Shown in pieces: positions 54,412 through 63,840 of a stretch of DNA of 64,000 nucleotides. Below the pieces are notes generated by a model. It was not told the origin of the DNA, did not search any database, and saw only the letters and a list, made by a program, of their open reading frames with translations. The DNA is from Alphaproteobacteria bacterium (GTDB lineage Bacteria; Pseudomonadota; Alphaproteobacteria; Paracaedibacterales; VGCI01). The stretch lies in contig JAIESE010000001.1 of the NCBI GenBank assembly GCA_019746225.1, positions 62,001 to 126,000 on the forward strand. The letters run 5' to 3'. Position numbers and translations under genes: made by a program. Within the stretch, counting starts at the first letter, position 1; each line of letters opens with the position of its first letter.

Positions 54412-55101
54412 CTAATCCCCTCTTTCACAAAGAGCGATTAACCTTATGGGGGCCTCGGCCCCGCCGCCTATTTTAATAGGGAGCGCTAACGTATAACTCC
54501 CTTTAGGGGGGAGGCTTGCAGAGTTGGCTATATTCTCAACAATGTACTTACCTGCTCCTAACAGGCATTTATGCACAGGAAAACCATCTTCAAAACGATC
54601 TGGTGAAAGGGCGTCAATTCCAATACCCACAATCTGCCGCTTCAAAAGGTACTGAGCGGCTTCAACCGAGATAGACGGGAAAATTCTGTTGTTACGATAT
54701 TGATCAGGTTGACCCCAAAACCTTTCCCAACCGGTTCGGACAATAACAAAACTACCAGGTTCAATAACCCCTCTCATATCCTCAAAATCTGTGATATCAG
54801 ACACAGACGCGCTGTAACGTTCATGAGCCCGGCTCGACACATCAATGACAACGCAAGGTGCGCCAAGATTTTCCAAGTCAAGCTGATCCACCGTTTTCCC
54901 TCCTGAAATGCAGTGAGATGGCGAATCTATGTGCGTCCCAATACCTTCTGCCATATGAAGATTGAAGGCTCGGAATTTATACTCAGCGTCGGGATCATAA
55001 TCGCATCTCATGTCATGTTCGAATGTGCAGCTATCATTCCAGGTGGGGATATCGGGTGACATGGTGTGGGTTAAGTCAATGATTTTGTAAGGGAATTTCA
55101 T
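54412..55101 (-). CDS. Cyclase-family / kynurenine-formamidase-like hydrolase
   Basis: 229 residues. The metal-binding signature is GTHIDSPSH (HxGTHxDxPxH type, here IGTHIDSPSH) and an early IDLTHTMSPDIPTW, typical of the cyclase family that includes bacterial KynB arylformamidase. It hydrolyses formamide or related bonds using zinc or manganese. A kynurenine role is not supported by neighbours. In operon with aldo/keto reductase. Confidence 0.85.
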   Translation of the reverse strand: MKFPYKIIDLTHTMSPDIPTWNDSCTFEHDMRCDYDPDAEYKFRAFNLHMAEGIGTHIDSPSHCISGGKTVDQLDLENLGAPCVVIDVSSRAHERYSASVSDITDFEDMRGVIEPGSFVIVRTGWERFWGQPDQYRNNRIFPSISVEAAQYLLKRQIVGIGIDALSPDRFEDGFPVHKCLLGAGKYIVENIANSASLPPKGSYTLALPIKIGGGAEAPIRLIALCERGD

Positions 55102-55128
55102 ATAGAATCGCTTTCTTTAATTTTACTT

Positions 55129-56112
55129 TCAGCCTTCCATTAGTTTCATACCATCGTCTGTATGTCTCTTCCCAGCGATCATTTCTGGCTTAAAGAGGGT
55201 GTCGATCTGATCCATGATATCCTGTGATACGTCGAAAGAAGCTGATGCTACATTTTCCTCGAGATATTTTCGATGTCGTGTCCCTGGAATGGGTATTGTC
55301 CGCGGTGACTTTTTCAAAATCCACGCCAAGGATAATTGTGCCGGAGTGCATTTGAGGGTCTCGGCAATATTGGTTAATTCTTGCACGAGGAGTCCATTTT
55401 TCCTCGCGTTTTCTTCTTCATAACGGGGCAACATGCTTCGAAAATCTCCCTCACCCATTTGACTAATCGAGGTAAGCTTATTGGTTAAAAAACCTCTACC
55501 CAAGGGGCTATAGGGTATGAAAGAAATGTTGAGTGCTTCGCACAAAGGGATTATTTCCTTTTCAGGGTCGCGCGACCATAAAGAGTATTCGCTTTGAACA
55601 GCTGTAATGGGGTGAATTGCATGGGCTTTTTTTAAAGACTGACTGTTGACTTCAGACAACCCCAAATACTTCACCTTACCTTCTTGGACCAACTTTGCCA
55701 TAGCCCCAACTGTATCCTCGATGGGTATATTTGGGTCAACGCGATGAAGATAATAGAGGTCAATTGTTTCTATACCAAGGCGTTTCAAGCTTTTTTCACA
55801 CGCTTCTTTCACATACTCTGGTCGACCATTTAGGTAAAAAGGGTTGGGTGGAAGACTTACAAATCCAAATTTTGTCGCAATGGTGAGTTTATCTAGATAA
55901 GGTTTCAAAGTCTGACCAAGAAGGGATTCGTTGGCTCCATTTCCATACATGTCCGCTGTATCGATAAAAGTTACGCCCAATTCGACAGCCCGAAGCAGGG
56001 TGGCTATGACTTCTTCGTGATCAATCGGACCATAAAACGCTGACATTCCCATACACCCCAAGCCTATTTCAGGAACGTAAACACCCGTATTTCCAAGTTG
56101 TCTGTTTTTCAT
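55129..56112 (-). CDS. Aldo/keto reductase
   Basis: 327-residue NADPH-dependent TIM-barrel reductase. Catalytic tetrad: Asp in FIDTADMYG with Tyr, Lys in IATKFG, and His in YYLHRVDP. Cofactor end motif IPGTRHRKYLEEN. It is close to the plant-type AKR13 / YakC group. Substrates are usually aldehydes or ketones. Second gene of the minus-strand operon. Confidence 0.93.
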   Translation of the reverse strand: MKNRQLGNTGVYVPEIGLGCMGMSAFYGPIDHEEVIATLLRAVELGVTFIDTADMYGNGANESLLGQTLKPYLDKLTIATKFGFVSLPPNPFYLNGRPEYVKEACEKSLKRLGIETIDLYYLHRVDPNIPIEDTVGAMAKLVQEGKVKYLGLSEVNSQSLKKAHAIHPITAVQSEYSLWSRDPEKEIIPLCEALNISFIPYSPLGRGFLTNKLTSISQMGEGDFRSMLPRYEEENARKNGLLVQELTNIAETLKCTPAQLSLAWILKKSPRTIPIPGTRHRKYLEENVASASFDVSQDIMDQIDTLFKPEMIAGKRHTDDGMKLMEG

Positions 56113-56150
56113 AGTCTTCCTCTCTAAAATATCTTTAGATATCCAGAAAT

Positions 56151-56522
56151 TTAATTCCCAGGTTGATAGTATATTTCATCGATCTGCTCAATTTGGCCTT
56201 GGTGAGCTTTTAAGATTGCAATCACATCAAATTCACCCGCTTTTTCTGATTTAAGGGAATACCGAATCGTGCATTTCATATTGTCAAAGGACGGAATAAT
56301 CTCCTGGCTTTGAATAGCCCAAGTACCTGCAAAATCCTTCACACCATTCAGTTGCGGCAAAAGTTGCGCGCGCTCTGGGAGGAGCTCAATGCCATTGGCA
56401 ATCTTCTTAAAATTTTGGGAAAAAAGGGTGTTGATCACTTTCTCATAATCATGGGATACACCTTGCCCAAAGTCGTGTTGAAACTGATTGTATCGCTGTG
56501 CAAGCTCTTGTATTGACATCAT
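56151..56522 (-). CDS. NTF2-like / SnoaL-like protein
   Basis: 123-residue alpha+beta protein with the pattern of the NTF2 superfamily (helix ELAQRYNQFQ, later strands FDNMKCTIRYSL and QIEQIDEIYYQPGN). Such small domains are polyketide-cyclase-like enzymes or binding proteins. First gene of the minus-strand operon 56522-53120. Confidence 0.65.
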   Translation of the reverse strand: MMSIQELAQRYNQFQHDFGQGVSHDYEKVINTLFSQNFKKIANGIELLPERAQLLPQLNGVKDFAGTWAIQSQEIIPSFDNMKCTIRYSLKSEKAGEFDVIAILKAHQGQIEQIDEIYYQPGN

Positions 56523-56605
56523 ACCCCCCTCAAATTAAAACGTTCCCTGATCTTTCAATATCAATCAATATTATGAGGAGTCAATGCTTCTTTTGAAATA
56601 CCTAG

Positions 56606-56761
56606 CTACTCAATCATTCTTATTGAAACGGGCTGGCCAAAAACTTTGATGAGTTGATCCCAATGATCAAGCAATTGGTGTACTCCATAATCAACCAAAT
56701 GTTTTGCATTTTCTGAAGCAACAAGGCCTCATCCTAATAATTTCCGTATGGCTTTTTCCAT
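56606..56761 (-). pseudogene. Short gene remnant with in-frame stop
   Basis: 52-codon minus-strand frame MEKAIRKLLG, TGA at codon 11, GLVASENAKHLVDYGVHQLL, then DHWDQLIKVFG to a stop. Composition is protein-like; family not recognised. The rest of 56523-56979 shows no gene. Confidence 0.45.
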
Positions 56762-56979
56762 CCTCTCCACTTTTTTTCTGACGAATAGGCAAACTCCTTC
56801 ATAAAATCAGCGTTTCGAATCCCATTATAGGTAGATCTACCTAGAACGACGAAAATGTGATTAAGTTCAATCAAGGGCATCACGGACATTTCCCTTTTGA
56901 GGGGCTCAAACTACCGACTAGACCCCCTTCTCAAGTTTATTGTATAATACAGACAATACCTTTTAGTTTGGAGAGAGTC

Positions 56980-57999
56980 ATGCTACGCAAATTCATATTT
57001 TTCTTCTTATTGATAACCGCTTATGTAACAACTTATGCCGCGGATTCAACTTCCGGGATGAATCCGGCACCAATGACGGATGAATATTTACGCTTCAAGT
57101 ACAGAGCACCCAACGATGAACGATATGCCTTCTGTGCAAGTTTCGACAACCCCTTTAAAACTACAAATGGCCTTACAAGATGCCCAAACATTATTGACCT
57201 AACAAACCAAGAGACTTTGCGCCCATTAATAAAAGATATGCCTTTCGATAGGGCACTTTCTCTCATCAAAGAGCGTTACGAACTCATCCCTGAGGGACAA
57301 GTCTTTAGCGATAAATTCCAAGGAATGCGTGGCGTAGAAGCATATCCACTCCCCGAAATGATTCTACCGATTCCCGCTGAACTAGTGGCTCTTGGCATGC
57401 ATTTAAGCCCGGGAAGAAAGGTTCTTGTTATGGATGGTAAAGATGGAATTTGCCCCTTTCTTTTTGCTCAAGCCGGTGCTACTTCCGTTTTGATGAGTCA
57501 TTCTGATGAGGGTGAGATTGCCTCCTTTAACAAAAGGAAGGAAGCTTTCCCTGAGTGTGCCCCTAAACTGGATTCGGTTTGTTGCGATCCGCTCACTCTT
57601 TTGGAAACACGTCCTGACTTGAAAGGTACGATTGACATGTTCTATTGTGCCCACCTACTCCAAGTTTTGCCTGAAGAAAACTTTCCGGCCCTCTTTAGCA
57701 TGATCAAAGAATTACTGAGTCCCGATGGCTTTGTATTTTTCTTAACAAACTATCAATTTTCGGGTGCTTGGCCTCCAGGCATAGATCACTATGAAAAAGA
57801 TAAGCGCACGTACAACCTTTTTGGACTGCTGTCGCTCTCGCCTCTGTGCTGCTCAAACGATTTTGACTTTTATGCTGGTCTCTATTTTGATCAGAAAGGT
57901 CATCGCGTGCCCTTTCCAAAAGAGAGGCCTATTACCTATTCTGCATGCATCACATCACTAAAGGATGCTAAGGGCAACGTGCCTCGTTTTGTCACGTAA
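56980..57999 (+). CDS. Exported SAM-methyltransferase-like protein
   Basis: 339 residues. ATG 56980 has GGAGAG before it and gives a signal peptide (MLRKFIFFFLLITAYVTTYA); a TATAAT lies at 56943. The core has a methyltransferase-like order: KVLVMDGKDGICPFLFAQAG (motif I region), a later DMFYCAHLLQVLPEENF and LLSPDGFVFFLTNY. Glycines of motif I are partly changed. A periplasmic methyltransferase has no obvious SAM supply, so a host-targeted role or a non-catalytic fold is possible. Confidence 0.72.
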   Translation: MLRKFIFFFLLITAYVTTYAADSTSGMNPAPMTDEYLRFKYRAPNDERYAFCASFDNPFKTTNGLTRCPNIIDLTNQETLRPLIKDMPFDRALSLIKERYELIPEGQVFSDKFQGMRGVEAYPLPEMILPIPAELVALGMHLSPGRKVLVMDGKDGICPFLFAQAGATSVLMSHSDEGEIASFNKRKEAFPECAPKLDSVCCDPLTLLETRPDLKGTIDMFYCAHLLQVLPEENFPALFSMIKELLSPDGFVFFLTNYQFSGAWPPGIDHYEKDKRTYNLFGLLSLSPLCCSNDFDFYAGLYFDQKGHRVPFPKERPITYSACITSLKDAKGNVPRFVT

Positions 58000-58117
58000 A
58001 ATGCATTGGGTAATCGTGAAAAGCAAGCCAGAAACACAGTATCCATGGGCTACGCTGTTCCCTAAGCAATCGAGCATAAACTAGTAACAATGTTGTCTCT
58101 CATGATACGGAGTTCAA

Positions 58118-59086
58118 ATGCTTAATTTCTATGAAGCTGAAGATAATTTGTTAAAATTGGTTTCCTACCAAAGCATAAAGGAGGGCTCCGCTCAACCTAT
58201 TTGGATTGATATTTTTGATCCGACTGAAGAAGAAGACGACCTTATAGAAGAACTTCTCGGCATTGATATCCCCGATCCTTACGAAATGAGTGAAATTGAA
58301 CTGTCCAATCGTTTATACCAATCAAAAGATGGCATTTATGTGACGGGTAGTTTTCTGACGTCCGAGCAAAAGACTCAAGCGATAACATTTATCTTAACCC
58401 ACAAATATATTATCTCCATCCGCTATGTTGAATTTTCATTCTTCGCACGATATTTAAACTATAATAAAAGAAATGGCTTTAAAGCTCTTCATCACACAGG
58501 GGTGTTTTTGGATCTTCTTGAAGCGGCGATAGGCCAAATAGCTGACTATATTGAAGAAATTGGACACTCAATTGATGAAAGCACGCAAATTATTTTTCGT
58601 CCAGAAATTCCTGGGAAAAAACAAAAATTTAAAGTCGACTTTAAAAGAATTATTTGCCAAGTTGGGCAAAATGGTGATTTAATTTCTAAAACCCATGAAA
58701 GCCTCATGAGCTGCTATCGGGTTCTCAATTTCATTTCAGAATCAAAAAGGATCAAGTTAAATGCTGAGGACTCAAGAAAATTAACGATTCTTGAGAATGA
58801 TATTTTGCCTTTGAATGACCACGCAACCTTTTTATCAAATAAAGTCAATTTCCTTTTAGATGCATGCTTGGGAATGATAAACATTGATCAAAACAATATA
58901 ATCAAAATGGTATCGGTTGCAGCTATTATTTTCTTTCCTCCCACGCTCATCGCAAGTATTTATGGAATGAATTTCCATGTCATGCCCGAGTTAAAATGGA
59001 CCTATGGTTATCCATTTTCGCTTATTCTCATACTCCTTGCAGGCTTACTCCCTTACATATTTTTCAAGCATAAAGATTGGATATGA
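58118..59086 (+). CDS. corA: CorA-family magnesium/divalent metal transporter
   Basis: 322 residues: cytoplasmic alpha/beta N-domain, long helix and two C-terminal transmembrane helices with the diagnostic YGMNF loop between them and a basic end (FKHKDWI). Forms pentameric channels for Mg2+, Co2+ or Ni2+. Start ATG 58118 follows CGGAG. Single gene. Confidence 0.92.
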   Translation: MLNFYEAEDNLLKLVSYQSIKEGSAQPIWIDIFDPTEEEDDLIEELLGIDIPDPYEMSEIELSNRLYQSKDGIYVTGSFLTSEQKTQAITFILTHKYIISIRYVEFSFFARYLNYNKRNGFKALHHTGVFLDLLEAAIGQIADYIEEIGHSIDESTQIIFRPEIPGKKQKFKVDFKRIICQVGQNGDLISKTHESLMSCYRVLNFISESKRIKLNAEDSRKLTILENDILPLNDHATFLSNKVNFLLDACLGMINIDQNNIIKMVSVAAIIFFPPTLIASIYGMNFHVMPELKWTYGYPFSLILILLAGLLPYIFFKHKDWI

Positions 59087-59258
59087 TCTCATCGATCAAG
59101 ACCATCTGTGAAAGCTTTTTAAGAATTTAAACCCCTTTACGTATTGCCTACCTAAGTAGCCTACTTACGATTGTATTTCGGATATCAGGACATAACTCAT
59201 TCGCCTAAGGTCCAATTGTTAATGTGTAGAAATATTCGCCCAAAGAAGGAGAATGATC

Positions 59259-59870
59259 ATGAAGAAATTGAATCATATATTAAGAATTATTATGTTTATC
59301 GGATTTTCAATCGATTGTGTCGATGCCGCACAAGACCATGACTGTGACCAATGTCGAGGAACGATCGGGGCTTCCATCCACGGCAGTACTGGCAAATGGT
59401 TGAATCAAGAAGTTCCTCACAGGGATTGGAAATGTCTGGAAGTTGAGGACTTAGGGTCGGCATCTAAAGACTGTCAAATGTGTGAAAAGGAAACCATAAG
59501 ATTTGTTCATCGCATGGCTCATGAAGATTACGAGACACTTGACGTGGGCTGCATTTGTGCAGGGCATATGGACGGCGATTTAAAAGCTGCAAAAGAAAGA
59601 GATCAAGACTTAAAGTCGAGACTCCAAAGACGTAACAAGTGGTTGGCCCTCGGCTGGAAAACTTCCTCAAAGGGCAATCCCTTTTTAAAAACAAGGACGA
59701 ACAAAGGGGATAACAAACATCATATCGTGGCAATAACCAAAAGCAAATATGGGCAATTCTCAGCCAGCATCGATAAGGATTTTCTCAATACGTGGCATAA
59801 GTCCATGGATGAAGCAAAGCTAGCGGCATTGGACTATATTTGGCCAACGAAATTAGAGGTTGAAGATTAA
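59259..59870 (+). CDS. Cysteine-rich exported hypothetical protein
   Basis: 203 residues from ATG 59259 (AAGGAG 7 bases before; ATG 59253 is only 1 base from it). A signal peptide ends near DCVDA. Cysteine pairs CDQC, CQMC and CIC with a histidine-rich HRMAHEDYE segment suggest a metal site. The C-terminal LALGWKTSSKGNPFLK resembles small phage-type zinc proteins. Function unknown. Confidence 0.65.
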   Translation: MKKLNHILRIIMFIGFSIDCVDAAQDHDCDQCRGTIGASIHGSTGKWLNQEVPHRDWKCLEVEDLGSASKDCQMCEKETIRFVHRMAHEDYETLDVGCICAGHMDGDLKAAKERDQDLKSRLQRRNKWLALGWKTSSKGNPFLKTRTNKGDNKHHIVAITKSKYGQFSASIDKDFLNTWHKSMDEAKLAALDYIWPTKLEVED

Positions 59871-59875
59871 TAGAA

Positions 59876-59895
59876 AGGGGGGCTTGTTCCCCCCT
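59876..59895. terminator. Bidirectional terminator between convergent genes
   Basis: AGGGGGG / CCCCCCT stem with CTTGTT loop. On the minus strand it is followed by TTTCTATT, ending the SDR transcript; on the plus strand the T run is weak. Confidence 0.65.
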
Positions 59896-59925
59896 CTTCA
59901 AAACATACATGAATTTCCGTTGAGT

Positions 59926-60774
59926 CTAATGCATATGCATATGTTGATCAGACTCAGGGAGCACCTGTCCCCCATCCACCACAATGGATTGACCGGTGAT
60001 GTACCTGGCTTCATCAGAGGCAAGGAATAAGTGCGCAAAGGCGATTTCTTCCGCCGTACCGAGCCTGCCCATAGGGATACCGGAAGTGATTTTATCCCGA
60101 TGCTCCTGACTCATTTCATCCAAACCTTCAGAAATAACGTTGCCCGGCTCAACCGCATTGACAGTAATATTGTTCTTTGCAAGTTCAATGGCAACTGTCT
60201 TCATGAAACCAATCATTCCTGCTTTCGACGCTGTGTAATGTGCTCCGCCAGGCCAACCGACTTTCGGGCCGGATATTGACGACGTCAGCACTATTCGCCC
60301 ATATTTTTGCTTTTTCATGGAGGGTAAACAGGCTTTTACAGCTAAAAAGGTACTTGTCAAATTTGTGGTTATGACCTGATTCCAATTATCTAATGTCATG
60401 TCAGAAATGTTTGCAACGGGATAGATTCCCGCATTGTGGATCAGAATATCAATGCGACCATGGTCTTTTATCGTCCTTTCGGCCATTTTTGCCATGTCGT
60501 CCTGTTTGGTGACATCAGCTACAATATAGAATGCTTTGCCGCCCGCCTTCGTTATGTCTTCCACACTTTTCTTCAAGTCCGCCTCCGTTCGGCTGACAAG
60601 AACAACTTTTGCTCCTTCTTTTGCAAAAACTTTTGCAACACCTTGCCCAATTCCTTTGCTCGCGCCTGTTATAAGCGCTACTTTTCCTTCTAATCGATTT
60701 TTTGCGGTTGTCGGTGTCATCATGAAGGTCAATCCTATCAATACTATGAATAAGTGTAACGTTGGTTGTCTCAT
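59926..60774 (-). CDS. Short-chain dehydrogenase/reductase with signal peptide
   Basis: 282 residues. The first 24 (MRQPTLHLFIVLIGLTFMMT...) look like a Sec signal peptide, which is unusual for an NAD(P)-dependent enzyme. The SDR core is complete: TGASKGIG, NAG, catalytic Ser, Tyr and Lys in HYTASKAG. FabG-like. The C-terminus ends in alternating His-Met (QHMHMH), a possible metal-binding tail. Confidence 0.88.
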   Translation of the reverse strand: MRQPTLHLFIVLIGLTFMMTPTTAKNRLEGKVALITGASKGIGQGVAKVFAKEGAKVVLVSRTEADLKKSVEDITKAGGKAFYIVADVTKQDDMAKMAERTIKDHGRIDILIHNAGIYPVANISDMTLDNWNQVITTNLTSTFLAVKACLPSMKKQKYGRIVLTSSISGPKVGWPGGAHYTASKAGMIGFMKTVAIELAKNNITVNAVEPGNVISEGLDEMSQEHRDKITSGIPMGRLGTAEEIAFAHLFLASDEARYITGQSIVVDGGQVLPESDQHMHMH

Positions 60775-60963
60775 TTTTCATCTATCGCTTGAGATCATTT
60801 GAAGAACATATCTCATAATAGAGGCCATTTGTCCAGGTTTTGAAACAATGGATACTAAATCTCATAATGCAAAGCCCTCATTTCACTGGAATTTAACAGA
60901 AAATTAAGCACTCCAATCTATACTTTAATAACTGTGTCTTAATCTTAAGGAAAAGAGACGAGT

Positions 60964-63735
60964 TTGAGTAAATTTTCAACATCAATCATTGCTTGTCTTT
61001 TGGCAATCCTACTCGTGCCGACTCTGAAAGCAAGTGCCCCGCTCCTTAAGCCTCTGCCCAGCTCAAAAGTGCTGATGCCCGAAGACATGCGGGAAAAATG
61101 GGTGAAGGAAGATCCTGCAAAAAGAGTCTTCGAAGTATCGACATTTTCTTCTGTTCAAAGTGACACCATAAAACCTGCATACACAATTCCTCCCTTAAAG
61201 GGGAGTGACGGAGAGAATATCGACTTCCATATCTATCTGCCAAATGCGTTTGTCAACGATGATACAGACATTGCGAGGCCCGTTATCATCCGCGTATACG
61301 GGGGGGGAGTTCCTCTTCCGTTGGCGTCAAGGCCAACTATGGGATCCATGGAGTGGACACTTGCCAGCTTCGGTTGCATTGTGGTTGCTCTGCAGGGAGA
61401 GCCTGGGCCAAATAACAAGGGAAAGCCTCCCTTTCGCATTAACCCGAAAAATTTTCCATCACGACTCTTCCAGGATATTGAGGAGCTCTATACCTATCTT
61501 ACAAAAACACCGAGAGATGGTACTCTCTCTCATTTACGTCCCCTCATTCAAAAAGGGAAGACAAAGGTCTTTGTGATGGGTAGTAGTTTTGGGGGTTATG
61601 TTGCTGCGCGTTTAGCCACAACACCTCCATACAATCACCTATTTGATGGGTATATTTCCATTAATGGAATTTATGACTATAAAAAATGGATTAACTCATC
61701 CACGGTGAAAGGAGTTGGTGGTGAGAGTGGGCACAACTACCTTTTCTCTGAAAACAAATTAATTGATGATACTTACAATCAGGGAATTTCTCCCCTCTAC
61801 CATCTCGATAATCTCATTCATCCTATCCTCCTTCTCCACGGTACGGGAGATCTTCGCGTCGATCCCCAAGAAATGATTGATTATTTTAAATTTGCCAAGG
61901 AAAAAAAGAAAGCCAATTTAGTGAAGTTCCATGCTCTTAAAGAAGCTGGGCATGGCAGCATGAGTGAGGTTCAAAGAGAAAGTTTCTATGAGGTTATTCT
62001 TGATTTTGTCGCCCAGCGAATGGATGAAGGTGTCCCTAAGACCCATGGTCCGGAAATCCTTAAAAAGAAGGTTGAAACATTAGTTCGCCAAAAGGTGCAA
62101 CAATTCAAACTCGACAGAGCAAAGATTCTTTTAAAAACAGGAAGCCCCTTACATCAGAAAACTGAATCAGCTCTCTTAAGCTCTCTTACAGAGGACACCC
62201 TTTTTCAAACAGGCAAAAATGACCCTCATAACCACAAACGGTACAATGCTGCTGTTGCCCTTATGGTTGCTTATCGAGCCTCTCTGAGCGCTGACGCAAA
62301 ACAAGATTTTACGAAAAGATTTGATCTTTGGAAAAGCTATTTTCACCTGCTTGACTGCAAAACCCTTTCCCAATATGTGAAGTGGCTTGCAGATGACTGG
62401 GGTATATTTGAAGCCCCCGAAAGCAGTCTGGGTGAGTCCTTATCAGAGATCACCAAAAAACTAACAAATGCACAAATTTTAGGCTCAGAAGAAGAAATTT
62501 CCCCCCAGAGAACCAAAAGTAAAGTTTACCAAATCCAGAGAGATCTCCTTGCAGGGCAAACCTTGAGCTTTTTTGATCAGGCCAATCCGTTGGAACAAGG
62601 GACTCTTTTGTCCATTATGGATCTTTTACTAACGCGCCTAAATGATAAATATAAAATTCATTTAGACAAGCAATTGCAAGCCAAATTCAATAAACCTTAC
62701 CCCGAACCACTGGTGGAGCAAAAACCCAGAGTGATCAAAGAGCCTCATTTGCACTGTGTAAGCTCGGTTGATACAAGCGACCCTAACCTATTGCAAGTTG
62801 CAAAATCTGAAAGACTTACAGACGTTGTTAAATATATTCTTGAAGACAAAGATCCTCTTATTCAGGCTGCTCATTATGGATTAACAGACGAGGTTAAGAC
62901 ACTTATTGAAGCTGAAAAACAAAAGAATCTTCAAGGTGTCGGGACCTTCCTGAATCATAAAAATGTTAACACTATGGATGCCTTAAGTACTGCAATTAAT
63001 AATGGGCACGCAGACACCGCCTTGGCACTCATTCAGGCAGGTGCCGATCTTGACCAGATAACAACTCAAATGGGTCAAACCCCCCTCATTCATGCTGCCT
63101 TTGCAGGAATGACAGACGTCGTAAAGGTCCTTATTGAAAGAAAGAAAAAAACAAGCAATCCTCAAGACTTTTTTAAGTACCTCAGTTACAAAGACATAAA
63201 GGGCGTAGATGCCATGTTCGCCGCACGTAATCGTGGTCATGAGGCGGTTGCCGCTCTTCTTAAAGAGGCTGGAGCCGTTGATGTTGGCCAAGACGGTCGC
63301 ACGCAATTGATGATTGCAGCTGCCAAAGGGGACACAAGTGAGGTTCTTAATCTTATCGCCCTCGAGAAAAGAAAGAGCCCCATAAAATTAGCAAATTATC
63401 TGAATTATCAAGAAAGGAATCACCTAAACGCCCTTGGATACGCCATTCATTTTAAGAAGACAAAAACAGCGCTCGCCCTCATTGTGAGTGGTACGAACCT
63501 TGATGAGTTGCTGCAAGGTAATAACACGCCTCTCCATATTGCTGCCATATCAGGCGAAAAAGAGGTTGTTGAAGCCTTGGTTAAGAAACTAAGGGGGGTT
63601 AGAACTAAAGAAGAGTTTGAAAAATACCTTCATTTAAAGAACGACGCCGGCCAAGACGCCATAACAGCTGCTGCCGATAATCACCATGACGACATTGTCC
63701 AACTTCTGCAGCAAGCTGGAAAAATGCCGACCTAA
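60964..63735 (+). CDS. Exported prolyl-oligopeptidase-like hydrolase fused to ankyrin repeats
   Basis: 923 residues; TTG 60964 gives a signal peptide (STSIIACLLAILLVPTLKAS). An S9-type alpha/beta-hydrolase domain covers about 85-355, with nucleophile Ser208 in GSSFGG, Asp296 in HGTGDLRVD and His330 in EAGHGS. A helical linker (about 360-590) is followed by ankyrin repeats (about 620-920; DPLIQAAHYGLTDEV, QTPLIHAAFAGMTDVV, NTPLHIAAISGEKEVV). Ankyrin repeats bind proteins, so the fusion could target a hydrolase to a host factor. Next gene is pyruvate kinase. Confidence 0.88.
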   Translation: MSKFSTSIIACLLAILLVPTLKASAPLLKPLPSSKVLMPEDMREKWVKEDPAKRVFEVSTFSSVQSDTIKPAYTIPPLKGSDGENIDFHIYLPNAFVNDDTDIARPVIIRVYGGGVPLPLASRPTMGSMEWTLASFGCIVVALQGEPGPNNKGKPPFRINPKNFPSRLFQDIEELYTYLTKTPRDGTLSHLRPLIQKGKTKVFVMGSSFGGYVAARLATTPPYNHLFDGYISINGIYDYKKWINSSTVKGVGGESGHNYLFSENKLIDDTYNQGISPLYHLDNLIHPILLLHGTGDLRVDPQEMIDYFKFAKEKKKANLVKFHALKEAGHGSMSEVQRESFYEVILDFVAQRMDEGVPKTHGPEILKKKVETLVRQKVQQFKLDRAKILLKTGSPLHQKTESALLSSLTEDTLFQTGKNDPHNHKRYNAAVALMVAYRASLSADAKQDFTKRFDLWKSYFHLLDCKTLSQYVKWLADDWGIFEAPESSLGESLSEITKKLTNAQILGSEEEISPQRTKSKVYQIQRDLLAGQTLSFFDQANPLEQGTLLSIMDLLLTRLNDKYKIHLDKQLQAKFNKPYPEPLVEQKPRVIKEPHLHCVSSVDTSDPNLLQVAKSERLTDVVKYILEDKDPLIQAAHYGLTDEVKTLIEAEKQKNLQGVGTFLNHKNVNTMDALSTAINNGHADTALALIQAGADLDQITTQMGQTPLIHAAFAGMTDVVKVLIERKKKTSNPQDFFKYLSYKDIKGVDAMFAARNRGHEAVAALLKEAGAVDVGQDGRTQLMIAAAKGDTSEVLNLIALEKRKSPIKLANYLNYQERNHLNALGYAIHFKKTKTALALIVSGTNLDELLQGNNTPLHIAAISGEKEVVEALVKKLRGVRTKEEFEKYLHLKNDAGQDAITAAADNHHDDIVQLLQQAGKMPT

Positions 63736-63840
63736 TGTCAATATTTTGGCCACCAACCCCCCAAATTTCCCCTATCCCTGCGACACGGAACCTGAGATAA
63801 TAAAAGTATAAAAATAGACTAAAATAAGTTCATAGATACC

